A stretch of DNA of 41,458 bases from CAZXCK01 sp964639225 (GTDB taxonomy: Bacteria; Chloroflexota; Anaerolineae; Aggregatilineales; Phototrophicaceae): contig CAZXCK010000021.1 in assembly GCA_964639225.1 (NCBI GenBank), positions 1 to 41,458 on the forward strand, given 5' to 3'. The notes under the pieces were generated by a model. It searched no databases. It saw nothing but the letters and a program-made list of their open reading frames with translations, and had not been told where the DNA came from. Each line of letters begins with the position of its first letter. Position 1 is the stretch's first letter. Of this stretch, positions 32,376 through 40,769 are shown piece by piece. A program made the position numbers and the translations under genes.

Positions 32376-33398
32376 ATGAGCAAACGGCTGACGATGGCGG
32401 ACATCGGCAGGCTGGCGGGTGTGTCCGCCTCGACGGTGTCGCGCGCGCTGAATAACCACCCTAACATTCCACGCCAGACGCGCGAGCGCATTCTGGAAAT
32501 CGCGCGCGCCCACGATTATCACCTGGATACGCGCGCGCAGAATTTTCGGCTGCGTCGTTCGCAGACCATCGCTACGGTGTTTCCCTATCGCGGCCAGAGC
32601 CGCCGCCTGATCTCCGATCCGTTTTACCTGGAGATCACCAGCGCCATTATCGACGCGCTGGGTGACCACGATTACGATATGGTGCTGGCGCGTGTGCCCG
32701 CCGATGACGCCGACTGGTGCCTGCGTTACGCCATGAATCGCCGGGTGGACGGGCTGCTGGTTGTTGATCGCGCTGTGGATGACCCCGGCCTGGACGAACT
32801 GCGCCGCCTGGGTACGCATTTTGTCGTGTGGGGGCCGCCGCTGCCAGGCCAGGACTGCGTCAGCGTTGGCTGCGACAGTGTGCGTGGCGCGGTGATGGCG
32901 GTGCGCCATCTGGTGGGCCTGGGCCGGCGGCGAATCGGTTTCATCGGCGGGCATGGCGGCATGGTGGAGACCTACCTCCGCCGCCAGGGCTATGAGCAGG
33001 GTCTGGCCGAGGCTGGTCTGTCTCTCGACGAACGGCTGGTCACCTTCACCGACTTCTCGCCGCAGGCCGGTCATGCCGCCATGAGCGAACTGCTCGACCG
33101 CGAGCCGGACCTGGACGCTGTGTTCGCTTGCAGCGACTATATGGCGCTGGCGGCCATGGAAGTGCTGCGCGGGCGGGGGCGCGGCGTTCCTGGTGATGTG
33201 TCGGTGGTTGGCTATGACGACATTTCGCTGGCGGCGCATTGCAGCCCACGCCTGACGACCGTCCGCCAGCAGATTCAGCGCGGCGGCCAGTTGATGGTCA
33301 GCCATCTGTTTGACCTGATGGCGGGCAGGCCGGTGGACTCGGCGGTGCTGCCGGTCGAACTGGTTGTGCGCGATTCGTGTGGCGCATCCCCGGCATAA
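32376..33398 (+). CDS. LacI-family transcriptional regulator
   Basis: A 340-residue repressor. Residues about 6-50 form the DNA-binding head: LTMADIGRLAGVSASTVSRA is the helix-turn-helix, with ALNNHPNIPRQTRERI following into the hinge helix. The periplasmic-binding-protein-like sugar domain follows: VDGLLVVDRAV, GRRRIGFIGGHGG, AVFACSDYMALAAMEVLRGRG, VPGDVSVVGYDDISLAAHCSPRLTTV. The ATG at 32376 is chosen; an adjacent TTG is also open. It is the third gene of the dehydrogenase operon and the obvious ligand of the two identical palindromes at the ends of this locus. A bidirectional hairpin follows. Confidence 0.92.
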   Translation: MSKRLTMADIGRLAGVSASTVSRALNNHPNIPRQTRERILEIARAHDYHLDTRAQNFRLRRSQTIATVFPYRGQSRRLISDPFYLEITSAIIDALGDHDYDMVLARVPADDADWCLRYAMNRRVDGLLVVDRAVDDPGLDELRRLGTHFVVWGPPLPGQDCVSVGCDSVRGAVMAVRHLVGLGRRRIGFIGGHGGMVETYLRRQGYEQGLAEAGLSLDERLVTFTDFSPQAGHAAMSELLDREPDLDAVFACSDYMALAAMEVLRGRGRGVPGDVSVVGYDDISLAAHCSPRLTTVRQQIQRGGQLMVSHLFDLMAGRPVDSAVLPVELVVRDSCGASPA

Positions 33399-33401
33399 AG
33401 A

Positions 33402-33431
33402 CGGAGCGCAGGGACAATCCACTGCGCTCCG
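33402..33431. terminator. Bidirectional hairpin terminator
   Basis: A perfect 10-bp stem (CGGAGCGCAG / CTGCGCTCCG) with a 10-nt loop between the converging lacI and TIM-barrel genes. It has no T-run on either strand. Confidence 0.65.
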
Positions 33432-33458
33432 CTGGCATTTGAGCTTGTTCGAAGATGG

Positions 33459-34367
33459 TTAGCGCATGTAGGGCAGCAGGAAGCGCCGCGACTGTGTCAG
33501 CGAGCGTTTGACGTCGTCCAGGCTGTCCTCGTAGGCGCGGTCCTCCACTTCGATGACCACCGGCCCCTTGTAACGGACATCGGTCAGCGCGGCGAAGAAG
33601 GCGCTCCAATCGACGCTGCCCAGGCCCGGCAGTTTGGGCGTGTGCCACTTGACGCCCATGATGCCGCGCTCGTAGAGCATATCGGTGTCGATGCGCTCGT
33701 CTTTGGCGTGGACGTGGAACAGCTTGTCTTTGAACGCTTTGATGGCGCGCACGTAGTCGATGTGCTGCCAGATGAGATGCGACGGGTCGAAGTTAAGACC
33801 GAAGTGATCGCTGGGGATGGTCTCGAACATACGCCGCCACACTTCCGGCGAGATCGCCAGATTCTTGCCGCCCGGCCACTCGTCCAGGCTGAAGAGCATG
33901 GGGCAGTTCTCGATGCCGATGCGCACATCCTGCGATTCGGCGAAGGTGACCAGCGGTTTCCATACTTCTTCGAACAGCGGCCAGTTATCCTCGATGGATT
34001 TCTGCGGGTCGCGCCCGATGAAGGTCGTCATCAGGTTGATGTCCAGCATCTTCGAGGCGACGATTACCTTTTTGATGTGCTCGATGTAGGCTTCGCGTTC
34101 TTCGGCGTCGGCTACCAGCGGATTCGGATAGTAGCCCAGGCTGGAAATCGATACGCCGTACTTCTGCTGTAAGTCCTTGATGTGGGCGGCGTCGCTGGCG
34201 CTGAAGTCGGTCACGTCGATGTGGGTCACGCCGGCGTAACGCCGTTCGGCTTTGCCCATCGGCCAGCACATGACTTCCAGGCAGTCGAAGCCTTCATCGG
34301 CGGCGAACTTAAAGATATCTTCCAGCGACCAGTCCGGCAGGATGGCCGTCACAAAACCGATCTGCAT
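33459..34367 (-). CDS. Sugar phosphate isomerase/epimerase-like TIM-barrel protein
   Basis: A 302-residue AP-endonuclease-2-type TIM barrel. The metal ligands are visible in family order: Glu in VRIGIENCPM, Asp and His in LNFDPSHLIWQ, His in LFHVHAKDERID and Glu in PVVIEVEDRAYED. Members are xylose-isomerase-like isomerases, epimerases and, in some sugar loci, lyases acting on 3-keto-glycosides made by a partner Gfo/Idh enzyme. The adjacent Gfo/Idh gene (24 nt upstream in the same operon) makes such a two-step reaction plausible, but the substrate cannot be read. Confidence 0.88.
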   Translation of the reverse strand: MQIGFVTAILPDWSLEDIFKFAADEGFDCLEVMCWPMGKAERRYAGVTHIDVTDFSASDAAHIKDLQQKYGVSISSLGYYPNPLVADAEEREAYIEHIKKVIVASKMLDINLMTTFIGRDPQKSIEDNWPLFEEVWKPLVTFAESQDVRIGIENCPMLFSLDEWPGGKNLAISPEVWRRMFETIPSDHFGLNFDPSHLIWQHIDYVRAIKAFKDKLFHVHAKDERIDTDMLYERGIMGVKWHTPKLPGLGSVDWSAFFAALTDVRYKGPVVIEVEDRAYEDSLDDVKRSLTQSRRFLLPYMR

Positions 34368-34391
34368 CAGATTTGCTCCTTTTTTATTGGC

Positions 34392-35540
34392 TTAAACGTC
34401 GATCCAGCGGCGTTCTTTGTGGCTGGCGAGGATAGCCTCGCACAGCAGCACTTCGTGATGTCCGTCCTCAAAGGTCGGGTAGGGTTTGGGCGTGCTGAAG
34501 TCTCCCGCCTGCATATAAGTATAGACGGCCCGGTAGAGCTGCTTGAACGTGTCCGGGAAGCCTTCGTTGTGGCCGCCGGGATAGTTGGCATGGGCAGCAG
34601 CTAAATCGTGCATCTGCGATGGGTCGCGCAGCAGGACTTCGTTGGGCCGGTCGCGGTGGCCCAGCCAGATTTCGTTAGGCCGCTCGGAGTTCCAGGCCGC
34701 TGACCCTTTGGACCCGGCGATCTCAAATGAGAGCTGATTCTTGCGGCCTGCCGTCACCTGCGAGACGTTGAGTGTGCCTCGTGCCTGTCCTTCATAATGG
34801 AACAGCACCGCGCCCCAGTCCTCGGTTCTGATCTCGACCGGCTCAAAGTCGACGGGCTGACTGCTCTGCTCTTTGCCTTTGAAGGTGGCGACAGCCTCAC
34901 GCGGCTTCTTGTGGACGGGGACAAAGGTCGCCAGGTCGGCCATCAGCGATTTGATCTTAAGCCCGGTGACAAAGCCCACCAGGTCCATCCAGTGCGTGCC
35001 GATGTCGCCGATGGCGCGCAGGTCGCCGCCTTCTTCGGGCATCAGCCGCCAGTTCCAGTCGGTGTCGTACAGCAGCCAGTCCTGGATGTAGCCGCCGCGC
35101 ACGCTGAAAATCTCGCCCAGTTCGCCAGCGCGGATCATCTCGCGCAGATGCAGCATCAGCGGATAGAAGCGGATGTTGTAGTTGGTCGCGGCGATCTGGT
35201 TGGGCCTGCTTTGTGCCACTTCGACGAGTTCGCCGGTTTCCTGGGCGTTCATCGCCAGCGGTTTTTCGCAGATGACGTGTTTGCCCGCCAGCAGGGCGCT
35301 TTTCGCCAGCTCGAAATGGGTTTTGTTGGGTGTGGTGATGTGAACCGAGTCCACCTGCGGGTCGTCGAGGAGTTCCTGGAACGAGGCGTAGGCCACTTCC
35401 AGGCCCAGCATCTGCGCGGCTTCCTGGCTTTTATCCGGCGAAATGCCGAGGATACCCCGCACCGTTACACCGGCCCGCCGCAGCGCTTCGACGTGTACCG
35501 GGCCGATAAATCCTGTTCCAACAACAGCAGCATTGGGCAT
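34392..35540 (-). CDS. Gfo/Idh/MocA-family oxidoreductase
   Basis: A 382-residue NAD(P)-dependent oxidoreductase. AAVVGTGFIGPVHVEAL is the Rossmann loop, KHVICEKPLAMNAQE holds the catalytic-site EKP, and IGDIGTHWMDLVGFVTG has the GxHxxD motif of the substrate domain. The mid-protein segment DLATFVPVHKKPREAV is typical of a large subgroup from sugar loci of Bacteroidota, Planctomycetota and Chloroflexota. I chose the ATG at 35540, where homology to the Rossmann fold begins. It heads a minus-strand operon with the TIM-barrel gene; a LacI-type operator lies 120 bp upstream of the start. Confidence 0.9.
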   Translation of the reverse strand: MPNAAVVGTGFIGPVHVEALRRAGVTVRGILGISPDKSQEAAQMLGLEVAYASFQELLDDPQVDSVHITTPNKTHFELAKSALLAGKHVICEKPLAMNAQETGELVEVAQSRPNQIAATNYNIRFYPLMLHLREMIRAGELGEIFSVRGGYIQDWLLYDTDWNWRLMPEEGGDLRAIGDIGTHWMDLVGFVTGLKIKSLMADLATFVPVHKKPREAVATFKGKEQSSQPVDFEPVEIRTEDWGAVLFHYEGQARGTLNVSQVTAGRKNQLSFEIAGSKGSAAWNSERPNEIWLGHRDRPNEVLLRDPSQMHDLAAAHANYPGGHNEGFPDTFKQLYRAVYTYMQAGDFSTPKPYPTFEDGHHEVLLCEAILASHKERRWIDV

Positions 35541-35660
35541 AGTCTGTCTCTTTCTACAAAGAAGGCTCAACATTTTGCGGTCAGAATGACGCCTGTGGTC
35601 ATCTGGCCGGCACGATCATACACCGAGTATAACAGGAAAACCCGATTGGCCGCCGCTTAC

Positions 35661-35672
35661 GCAATCGATTGC
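35661..35672. promoter_or_regulatory. LacI-type operator, copy 2
   Basis: GCAATCGATTGC, identical to the site at 30429 including the TTAC before and the A after it. It lies upstream of the minus-strand Gfo/Idh - TIM-barrel operon, so one repressor can control both halves of the locus. Confidence 0.8.
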
Positions 35673-35740
35673 AGACTATAACATCCGGTTAGGGTGAGCG
35701 CAACCGATGGGGCTATCTTCTCAGGGCTATCGTCCAGCGC

Positions 35741-36442
35741 TCAGAACAGGTCCACGATGCCGCGAATACCGCGCTGGCCCTGGATGGCGCGCGATCGCTT
35801 TTCGGCCTGCTCGGTGTAGGACTGTCTCAGGGCGGGTTTCTCATCTGGCGGGGCGGTTACATAGACGACAGCCTGGCCCCACACCTGCTCGCGCCAGCGT
35901 TTAATCATGGTGTGGATCATCCACTCGTCCAGCCGGCCAAAAGCGTAATCGACGGCGATCATGAACGGGCTGTGGGCCTCGACGACGTCATCCTGCACGG
36001 CGTCCAGGGTAGCGCCGATGACATCGTTGACGGTGCAGTAATCCTGGTAGCGCTGCGCGCGGGCGCTGTCTGGCAGGTCGGGCCACTCGTCACAGATGCG
36101 GTCCGCCAGCGCGAAAATCAGGTCGTAGCAGATGTGCGCATTGACGCCGAGCAGCAGGTTCTGCAGAACGTGAGCGCGTCCCTGACAGGCCGTGTCGAAG
36201 GTGAAGGTCCACACCGGGGGCATCTGCCGACCCTCGTAGCGGTCCAGCGCCTCGAAGTAATAATCGGCGAAGTGATGGGTGAGGGCTGTCACCCAGGGAC
36301 CATCCGAGAACTGACCGTTGGCGACAGAACGCAGCATGTTCTCGGTCATCATCGCATAGCATGTCAGGAAGATAGCCCGGTGATCGGCTGCACTCTCCCA
36401 TGCCTGGACTTGTGTATGCATCTGTGTGAGCAGGTCGGACAT
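35741..36442 (-). CDS. DUF5995 family protein
   Basis: A 233-residue helical protein. FLTCYAMMTENMLRSV, then HHFADYYFEALDRYE, VWTFTFDTACQGRAHVLQNLLLGVNAHICYDL and NDVIGATLDAVQDDVVE are the conserved blocks of DUF5995, a family of unknown function found mainly in Actinomycetota, Bacteroidota and Chloroflexota. Conserved His and Asp residues (HHFADYY, GVNAHICYDL) hint at a metal or catalytic site, but no reaction is known. I chose the ATG at 36442, preceded by AAGGA; the 20 residues upstream in frame have no ribosome site. A single gene, transcribed away from the glycine-rich protein. Confidence 0.82.
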   Translation of the reverse strand: MSDLLTQMHTQVQAWESAADHRAIFLTCYAMMTENMLRSVANGQFSDGPWVTALTHHFADYYFEALDRYEGRQMPPVWTFTFDTACQGRAHVLQNLLLGVNAHICYDLIFALADRICDEWPDLPDSARAQRYQDYCTVNDVIGATLDAVQDDVVEAHSPFMIAVDYAFGRLDEWMIHTMIKRWREQVWGQAVVYVTAPPDEKPALRQSYTEQAEKRSRAIQGQRGIRGIVDLF

Positions 36443-36473
36443 TGTGCGCGTATCCTTGGGTTGGCTTATGTAT

Positions 36474-36502
36474 AAATTAGCCAAAAACACGATATAACGC
36501 AA
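36474..36502 (-). promoter_or_regulatory. Candidate promoter of the DUF5995 gene
   Basis: On the minus strand, TTGCGT (-35), a 17-nt spacer and TAATTT (-10), 32 nt before the start codon. Confidence 0.45.
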
Positions 36503-36578
36503 ACGACGGTTGTTTCACTATGGTGCGAACAACATGCAGAGCTAAATCACTAACCGGATATATAATATTACGCAATAT

Positions 36579-36607
36579 TTGCCTTTTGGCATAAATTATG
36601 TTAGGTT
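36579..36607 (+). promoter_or_regulatory. Candidate promoter of the glycine-rich protein gene
   Basis: TTGCCT (-35), a 17-nt spacer and TAGGTT (-10), leaving a leader of about 100 nt. The surrounding 36443-36716 is AT-richer than the genes and holds no other recognisable element. Confidence 0.4.
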
Positions 36608-36716
36608 CTGCCGGCTTTCGGCGGTCTTTCCATGCACCGCCGATCTGACTCGGCTCTTGTGTCTCCGGGCGACGATGGCCGACCCACATTGACAATCGTA
36701 CAAGGCAAACACAATT

Positions 36717-39296
36717 ATGAGCAAAGTCACTGTACTCAAGACGAAGTCAGCCTTTTATGCAGTTGTTCTGGTTGTGCTGCTTTGTATGCCGTTCGCTGTT
36801 GCCGATCCCGCCCATGCGGCGACCATCGTTGTCGATGCGGACTGCACGCTGGCCGATGCGATCATCGCCGCCAATACGGATGCCAGCGCCGGGGACTGCC
36901 GGGCCGGGTCCGCTGGTTCCGACACCATTGTCTTACAGCAGGATGTCATCCTCACGGCGGCGCATACCACATCCCCGGACGGCCCTACAGGTCTGCCGTC
37001 TGTCACGAGTGACATCACCATTCTGGGTAACGGTTTCACGATTGCGCGCAGCGACGCCGCTGGGACGCCCAACTTTCGCCTGTTCCATGTGGAAGCTGAG
37101 GCCAGCCTGCGGCTGGTCGATGTGACGCTGCGTAATGGGCGGGTGAGTGGCGCTACCGGTCGCGCTGGTGGAAACGCCACCCGCAACGGTGGCGATGGCG
37201 AGGACGGTGAACGTGGCAGCGTGGGCTTTGTCATCAGTGGGGCCGGGCATCCGGGTGACCCTGGCGATCCTGGCAATCCGGGCGGCCAGGGCGTAGCGGG
37301 TGGCGCTGCGTATGGTGGCGCGATCCTCAATCGTGGCACGCTGGAACTGGAACGCTGCACAGTCGCCGATAATGTAGCACAGGGGGGTGTGGGGGGCGCT
37401 GGCGGTAACGGCAGTCGCGGCGGCGAAGGTGGCGAAGGCGGCCCGCCCGGCATCCCCATTCCATTGGTTATCATTGCCATGCTCGGTCCGCCCGGCGCGG
37501 GGGGCGCTGGTGGGACCGGCGGAACCGGCGGTGATGGCGGCGCTGGCGGCGGCGGTCAGGGCGGGGCCATTTACAACGATGGCGGCGCGCTCGTCATCAG
37601 GTCATGCGTGCTGCATGACAATCAGGCCGTTGGCGGTCGCGGCGGTGTTGGCGGGCAGGGCGGCTCGGCTGGTGAAGGCGGTTCGGGCGGCATCGGCCAG
37701 GATACGGTCGGCCCGGGTGGCAGCGGCGGTAGTGGCGGATTTGGCGGCATCGGCGGCGCGGGTGGACCCGGCCAGGGCGGGGCGATTTATAATGCCAGCG
37801 GTACCGTCAGCGTTAGCCTGAGTACGATACAGGACAGCCGCGCACAGGGAGGCGCGGGCAATCGCGGTGGCCTGGGTCGACGTGGCGCGGATGGCGCGCT
37901 GAGTTCGGGCGATGGCGGTCTGGGTGGCGGTGGTGGCACCGGTGGCTTGGGCGGCACTGGCCAGGGTGGTGCGATCTACAGCGCCGCCGGTGAGGTCGTC
38001 ATCGGACGGTCGATACTGGCCGGTAATGATGGGCGCGGTGGGGCTGCTGGCCAGGGTAACAACGCCGGCGACTCTGGCGATGGTGGCTCGCCGTTCCTGC
38101 GTCTGGCGGGGGGCGCGGAAGGACTCCTCGACAACTTCCGCGACCTGATGCTCGACAGTGTACTCAGCGGCACTCGAATTGGTGGGGTGGGTGGTCCTGG
38201 TGGCGCTGGCGGCAGCGGCCAGGGGGGCGCGGTGTTCGCCGGGGGCGGGCTGGTGACCATTCGGCAGAGCACGCTTGTCGCCAGCCGGACCGAGGCGGCG
38301 CAGGGCGGGTCTGGCGGTCAGGGAGGCCTGGGCGGTTTTCCCAACGATCTCCTGCGCCAGTTTGAGCTGCTGGGCGCTGGCCCCGGTGGCAGTGGTCGCG
38401 CTGGAGAAGCGGGCAGCAGCCAGGGCGGCGGCCTGTACGCCGACAATGCGCAGCTTGAAGTCTTCAGAAGCACGTTGACCGGCAATCAGTCCGCTGCGGG
38501 CGGGGCTGTCTGGTATGGAGTGGCCGGGGCGGAGTCGCGCATTGTCAGCAGCACAGTCGCCGGTAATGCCGCCAGCAGGCGGGGCGGCGGCCTGGACCTC
38601 ATCGCGCCGTTGAGCCTGGCCAACAGTATCATCGCCGACAATACCGCGCCGGACGGGCCGGACATCCGGGGGACGATCAACTCACTCGATTACAACCTGA
38701 TCGGCACTTCAAACGGCGCGACCCTCAACGGGCCGATAAACCGCACGCTGGTCGATGTGTCGCCTGGACTGGATGCGCTGGAAGACAACGGCGGTTCTAC
38801 GCCGACGGTGGCGCTGCTTGCCGATAGTCCGGCGATCAACCGGGGCCAGTGCAGTAACACGACTGACCAGCGCGGCTATTATCGGGTGGACGACCGCTGC
38901 GACATCGGCGCTTACGAACGCGGCGCTTCGCTACAGCCGCCGCGCCAGCTTCCGCCGCCGGTTGCGGGTGCCGCCAGCGACTCGCTGCGCTTCGCGCTGC
39001 CAGCGGGCATCTATGCCAGTGTCATCGCCAGCGATGGCGTGTTCCTGCGCCATCCTGCTGAGATTGGCGTGCAGGCGATCATCGACCTGGGCGTGGTCCA
39101 TGCTATTGACGTGTTCAGCCTGTCGGGGTCCAGCGCGGTCAATACGCCGCTTTGCCTGCGCGGGTCGGGGGACGTGTTCCTGCTGGCTGCCAGCGGCTCG
39201 CCGCGTGTGCCCTATCGACTGGCCGCCACGCGCCAGGGCGACTTCAGTTGTGTGTGGATCGGCGAACCGGGGACGGTCGTGCAGGTGAGGCCGTGA
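36717..39296 (+). CDS. Secreted CSLREA / choice-of-anchor Q protein with glycine-rich beta-helix
   Basis: An 859-residue exported protein. Residues 1-35 form a signal peptide (YAVVLVVLLCMPFAV) ending at AHA/ATIVV. A CSLREA-like start follows (VVDADCTLADAIIAANTDAS). Residues about 140-580 alternate glycine-rich blocks (GGxGGxGG, with GQGGAIYN or GQGGAVFA at each turn) with beta-strand rungs such as LERCTVADN and IRQSTLVAS, the pattern of a right-handed parallel beta-helix. The C-terminal part of that region (SIIADNTAPDG, then GGSTPTVALLADSPAINRG and CDIGAYERG) matches the choice-of-anchor Q domain. A final beta-rich domain of about 115 residues with two Cys closes the chain. Likely a cell-surface or matrix protein; no enzymatic residue set is recognised. 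Confidence 0.88.
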   Translation: MSKVTVLKTKSAFYAVVLVVLLCMPFAVADPAHAATIVVDADCTLADAIIAANTDASAGDCRAGSAGSDTIVLQQDVILTAAHTTSPDGPTGLPSVTSDITILGNGFTIARSDAAGTPNFRLFHVEAEASLRLVDVTLRNGRVSGATGRAGGNATRNGGDGEDGERGSVGFVISGAGHPGDPGDPGNPGGQGVAGGAAYGGAILNRGTLELERCTVADNVAQGGVGGAGGNGSRGGEGGEGGPPGIPIPLVIIAMLGPPGAGGAGGTGGTGGDGGAGGGGQGGAIYNDGGALVIRSCVLHDNQAVGGRGGVGGQGGSAGEGGSGGIGQDTVGPGGSGGSGGFGGIGGAGGPGQGGAIYNASGTVSVSLSTIQDSRAQGGAGNRGGLGRRGADGALSSGDGGLGGGGGTGGLGGTGQGGAIYSAAGEVVIGRSILAGNDGRGGAAGQGNNAGDSGDGGSPFLRLAGGAEGLLDNFRDLMLDSVLSGTRIGGVGGPGGAGGSGQGGAVFAGGGLVTIRQSTLVASRTEAAQGGSGGQGGLGGFPNDLLRQFELLGAGPGGSGRAGEAGSSQGGGLYADNAQLEVFRSTLTGNQSAAGGAVWYGVAGAESRIVSSTVAGNAASRRGGGLDLIAPLSLANSIIADNTAPDGPDIRGTINSLDYNLIGTSNGATLNGPINRTLVDVSPGLDALEDNGGSTPTVALLADSPAINRGQCSNTTDQRGYYRVDDRCDIGAYERGASLQPPRQLPPPVAGAASDSLRFALPAGIYASVIASDGVFLRHPAEIGVQAIIDLGVVHAIDVFSLSGSSAVNTPLCLRGSGDVFLLAASGSPRVPYRLAATRQGDFSCVWIGEPGTVVQVRP

Positions 39297-39392
39297 TGGG
39301 GATTCGCTGCCCGGCAGATCAGTGAGAGAACGCCGGGATTGGTGTACAATATGGGGCGAAGAACCGGACTCAACACAGTACACAGGTTTGAT

Positions 39393-40535
39393 ATGCCCAG
39401 AAAAGTCATGGTCAGCGGGTGCTTTGACCTGCTCCACAGCGGACACGTCGCCTTCTTCAAAGAGGCGGCGGCCTACGGCGATCTGTACGTCGCTCTCGGC
39501 TCGGACAAGACCGTATTCGACCTGAAGGGACGCGCCCCCATCAACACGCAGGAAGAGCGGCTGTTCATGGTTAAGGCGGTCAATTACGTCAAGGATGCGG
39601 TCATCTCACGCGGGTCGGGGCTGCTGGATTTCATCGACGAGTTCAAGGAGATCAGGCCGGATGTGTTCGTCGTCAACGAGGACGGCCACATGCCGGACAA
39701 GCAGCGGCTGTGCCAGGAGCACGGTGTCGAGTACGTCGTCCTCACCCGCGAGCCGTACACGGGGCTGGAACCACGCTCCACGACCACGCTGCGCACCATC
39801 AACCGCATTCCGTTCCGTATTGACCTGGCTGGCGGCTGGCTGGATCAGCCGTTTGTGTCGCGCCACTATCCGGGTCCGGTGCTGACCATCTCGCTGGAAC
39901 CCATGATCGAGTTCAACGAGCGCAGCGGTATGGCGACCAGCACGCGCAACGCGGCCATCGACCTGTGGGGCACGCGCCTGCCCATTGGTGAACACGAGAA
40001 GATCGCCAAGGTGCTCTTCTGCTATGACAACCCGCCGGGTACGACCGAGATCTCCGGCTCGCAGGATGCGATTGGGATCGTGTTCCCGGGGATCGCCAGG
40101 GCGCACTATGAGGGCGGGTACTGGCCGACGCGCATTGACCGGCTGTGCGATGAGGCGTCCATCCGCTTTGTGGAGAGCGCGCTGTACCTGGTGGCGCTGG
40201 GACCGCGCCATGACGGCTACGACGTACTGGCGAACACGCACATCGACCGGGAGGGGGCTAAGGCGCTGGCCGACGCGGCTGAGGACTGCTGGCAGGCCAT
40301 CCTGGACCGGGACATGCGGGCGTTTGGGGATGCGTTCCGGCGGTCGTTTGAGGCGCAGATCGCCATGTTCCCGGACATGGTCAACCAGGCGGTGTTTGAC
40401 CTGATCGACCAGTACCGCGACCAGGCACTGGGCTGGAAGCTCTCCGGGGCGGGTGGTGGTGGCTACCTGATCGTCGTATCGGAGAAGCCGATCCCCAATG
40501 CGATCCGGGTGGTGGCCCGACGCGCCGACGACTAG
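39393..40535 (+). CDS. Nucleotidyltransferase fused to a GHMP-kinase-like domain
   Basis: A 380-residue two-domain protein. Residues 1-135 are a cytidylyltransferase-like domain: VSGCFDLLHSGH with LHSGH (14-18) and RSTTTLR (128-134), the counterpart of the ISSTxIR motif. Residues 138-380 resemble the HddA-type GHMP sugar kinases: NRIPFRIDLAGGWLDQP (137-153), then SGSQDAIGIVFPGI (the GKQDQYAAA..GG region) and KLSGAGGGGYL near the C-terminus. The Gly/Ser-rich ATP loop (PxxxGLGSSSA) that should lie between the first two blocks is not visible, so kinase activity is doubtful. A sugar-nucleotide role is likely. ATG 39393 is chosen because the family similarity starts there; a TACAAT -10-like hexamer lies at 39345. 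Confidence 0.85.
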   Translation: MPRKVMVSGCFDLLHSGHVAFFKEAAAYGDLYVALGSDKTVFDLKGRAPINTQEERLFMVKAVNYVKDAVISRGSGLLDFIDEFKEIRPDVFVVNEDGHMPDKQRLCQEHGVEYVVLTREPYTGLEPRSTTTLRTINRIPFRIDLAGGWLDQPFVSRHYPGPVLTISLEPMIEFNERSGMATSTRNAAIDLWGTRLPIGEHEKIAKVLFCYDNPPGTTEISGSQDAIGIVFPGIARAHYEGGYWPTRIDRLCDEASIRFVESALYLVALGPRHDGYDVLANTHIDREGAKALADAAEDCWQAILDRDMRAFGDAFRRSFEAQIAMFPDMVNQAVFDLIDQYRDQALGWKLSGAGGGGYLIVVSEKPIPNAIRVVARRADD

Positions 40536-40541
40536 CCGGGC

Positions 40542-40587
40542 ACTGCGGCAGTTGCGGCAGTATAGTGCTGCAGCAGTCAACTTTTTT
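40542..40587 (+). terminator. Probable Rho-independent terminator
   Basis: Imperfect stem built from ACTGC / GCAGT and GCGGCA / TGCTGC arms, followed after four bases by TTTTTT. It lies directly after the nucleotidyltransferase/GHMP gene. Confidence 0.55.
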
Positions 40588-40690
40588 AGTGCTGCAGTGG
40601 GGTGCTTTGCGGCGAAGTGTGGCAACGAGCAGCGGTGTGTCGTATTCATTATAGCACAGATGTTCTGGGTTTGGGGTTAGGGATTGGTTA

Positions 40691-40769
40691 GGGTGTGGGG
40701 GGTGGACCGGTCCCGCCCGGCGTTAAAACACCGGGCTACATCAAGCGTGTCTGCTAAAGAGACACAAAA
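40691..40769. repeat. Truncated copy of the MITE-like element
   Basis: From CGGTCCCGCCCGGCGTTAAA to CTACA the sequence is identical to the core of the element at 30197. The hairpin after it is GTGTCT/AGACAC instead of GTGTCC/GGACAC, a compensatory change. The left terminus is shortened to GGGTGTGGGGGG and no right terminus is recognised. Confidence 0.65.

Noticed and set aside
37140..38430. Tandem GGC-rich repeats as a CRISPR-like or satellite array
   Set aside because: They are in-frame glycine codons of a secreted protein with irregular spacing and no constant repeat/spacer structure.
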